Shown: positions 4,838-5,269 of the stretch, one piece after another | Position numbering within the stretch: position 1 is the first letter of the stretch | Layout of the letters: every line of letters begins with the position of its first letter | From: JBGQJN01 sp964423175 | Lineage (GTDB): Bacteria; Patescibacteriota; Minisyncoccia; 2-02-FULL-40-12; IGHO2-01-FULL-4-A | Assembly: GCA_964423175.1 (NCBI GenBank) | Contig: CAYRDM010000040.1 | Coordinates: forward strand, 1 to 5,269 | DNA: 5,269 bases | Direction of reading: 5' to 3' | The notes under the pieces: model-generated | The model's input: the letters and a program-made list of their open reading frames with translations, nothing else | The model's database searches: none | Told to the model about the DNA's origin: nothing | Made by a program: the position numbers and the translations under genes

Positions 4838-4876
4838 TTTTCGACTAGTCTTAATAAAGATTAATTTTTTCGACTA
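4838..4876 (-). repeat. 10-nt direct repeat before the 4835 start
   Basis: TAGTCGAAAA occurs on the minus strand at 4876-4867 and again at 4847-4838, 29 nt apart. The first copy overlaps the predicted transcript start and the second lies just before the ATG. It could be an operator or an mRNA element, or simple chance in AT-rich DNA. Confidence 0.3.
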
Positions 4877-4913
4877 TATAATTATAACCCACTGTGAACT
4901 TAGGCCCAAACAT
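4851..4913 (-). CDS. possible 20-codon ORF, leader peptide or gene remnant
   Basis: ATG at 4913, TAA at 4853-4851, preceded by AAGGGGTGG at a usable distance. The peptide starts MFGPKFTVGYNY and has no recognisable domain; the MF-x-PKFT start recalls N-termini of some Fic-type proteins, which is a weak resemblance. It overlaps the promoter candidate of the downstream gene, so it is only a possibility. Confidence 0.2.
   Translation of the reverse strand: MFGPKFTVGYNYIVEKINLY
4881..4909 (-). promoter_or_regulatory. promoter candidate for the 4311-4835 gene
   Basis: On the minus strand TTGGGC (4909-4904), 17 nt, then TATAAT (4886-4881). The -10 is perfect, the -35 half-matched. The expected start is near 4874, a leader of about 39 nt. 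Confidence 0.5.
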
Positions 4914-4961
4914 CTTATCCACCCCTTAGGAAAAAAGAAAAAACAGTATTATAAGGCAAGG

Positions 4962-4978
4962 TCACATTACCAATGTGA
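4962..4978. repeat. 7-bp inverted repeat downstream of the histidine kinase gene
   Basis: TCACATT-ACC-AATGTGA lies 17 bp past the kinase stop. On the minus strand the T-rich run (4944-4931) begins 17 nt after the stem, too far for a standard terminator. It may be a weak transcript end or a protein-binding site. Confidence 0.35.
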
Positions 4979-4994
4979 GGATGATCATCTAAAC

Positions 4995-5269
4995 TTATTT
5001 ATTAATTGGGATTTTAAACCAAAAGGTGGTTTGGGATTTATTAGAATCAAAACCCACACTACCGCCCATGTCCTCGACAAAAGATTTAACAATATAAAGT
5101 CCCAGCCCGCTTCCTTCTGTTTTAGATCCCCCAGCGCTCCCTCTGTAAAACTTCGAAAAAATGTTACCTTTGTCTTTTTCAGAAATCTCCTCACCGTGAT
5201 TAGTTACAGAAATTTTTACAAAATCATTCTCTTTGCTTAACGAAAGGCTAACCTTTGTATTCTCTGGGG
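4995..5269 (-). CDS. sensor histidine kinase, C-terminal ATP-binding part (cut by window edge)
   Basis: About 90 residues before the TAA at 4997-4995, in a frame that enters from the right edge at 5267. The order is that of the HATPase_c domain: a segment PENTKV after the expected N-box, a strand pair ending KISVTNHGEEIS (G1-box position), then IFSKFYRG (F-box), GSGLGLYIVKSFVEDMGG (G2-box and following helix), and a last strand QTTFWFKIPI. These kinases autophosphorylate a His in a dimerisation domain and pass phosphate to a response regulator; both that domain and the sensor lie outside the window. The G1 box has N-H-G where many kinases have D-x-G, a variant also found in CusS-like kinases, so activity is not excluded. 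The overlapping ORFs at 4985-5194 (minus) and 5031-5240 (plus) are in other frames of this domain. Confidence 0.9.
   Translation of the reverse strand, partial: PENTKVSLSLSKENDFVKISVTNHGEEISEKDKGNIFSKFYRGSAGGSKTEGSGLGLYIVKSFVEDMGGSVGFDSNKSQTTFWFKIPINK

Noticed and set aside
4588..4848. Plus-strand ORF of 86 codons opposite the exported protein
   Set aside because: It is an antisense shadow without a ribosome site; the minus-strand frame has a signal peptide and family-like motifs.

Overview
The window looks like chromosome from a Patescibacteria/CPR-type bacterium, probably a Parcubacteria-like lineage. The reasons are AT-rich DNA, short transcription units, a shortened MurJ-like flippase, a membrane-anchored C39-like protease, and a signal-peptide/coiled-coil protein of a kind I associate with that group. 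The assignment is an inference. Visible stops are TAA, TAG and one TGA, so the standard bacterial code fits and a TGA-recoding lineage is unlikely.

Layout, left to right. The left edge holds the N-terminus of a Maf-family nucleotide pyrophosphatase (minus, 1-138, cut by the edge) behind a good sigma70-like promoter. That promoter abuts the terminator of a two-gene minus-strand unit (245-855): a small acidic protein translationally coupled to a four-helix membrane protein resembling DUF420/YozB. Next comes a 71-residue acidic hypothetical (1004-1219) with its own promoter and a strong terminator. Then comes a GNAT N-acetyltransferase (1319-1897). It is preceded by an unusual leader: strong promoter, leaderless 32-codon ORF (1975-2073), 13-bp hairpin with a T-rich tail, then Shine-Dalgarno and GNAT start. 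This reads like a transcription attenuator and is the most interesting item here.

The only plus-strand gene is a membrane-anchored C39-like cysteine peptidase (2161-2895), which converges on a MurJ/MviN-like transporter (2903-4219, minus) with 7 bp between stops. Upstream of murJ are a 15-bp perfect palindromic terminator and a secreted or membrane-anchored helical protein of unknown function (4311-4835, minus). The right edge holds the C-terminal ATP-binding part of a sensor histidine kinase (4995-5269, minus, cut by the edge).

Three starts (2161 plus, 2073 minus, 4219 minus) lie 6-8 nt downstream of a consensus-like -10 hexamer and lack a Shine-Dalgarno, so leaderless translation seems to coexist with SD-led translation (GNAT, the 71-residue gene, the coupled pair). 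Functionally the window mixes envelope biology (MurJ, C39 peptidase, secreted coiled-coil protein), signalling (histidine kinase) and housekeeping (Maf, GNAT). It has no phage or mobile-element signatures, no CRISPR, and no rRNA or tRNA that I could recognise.
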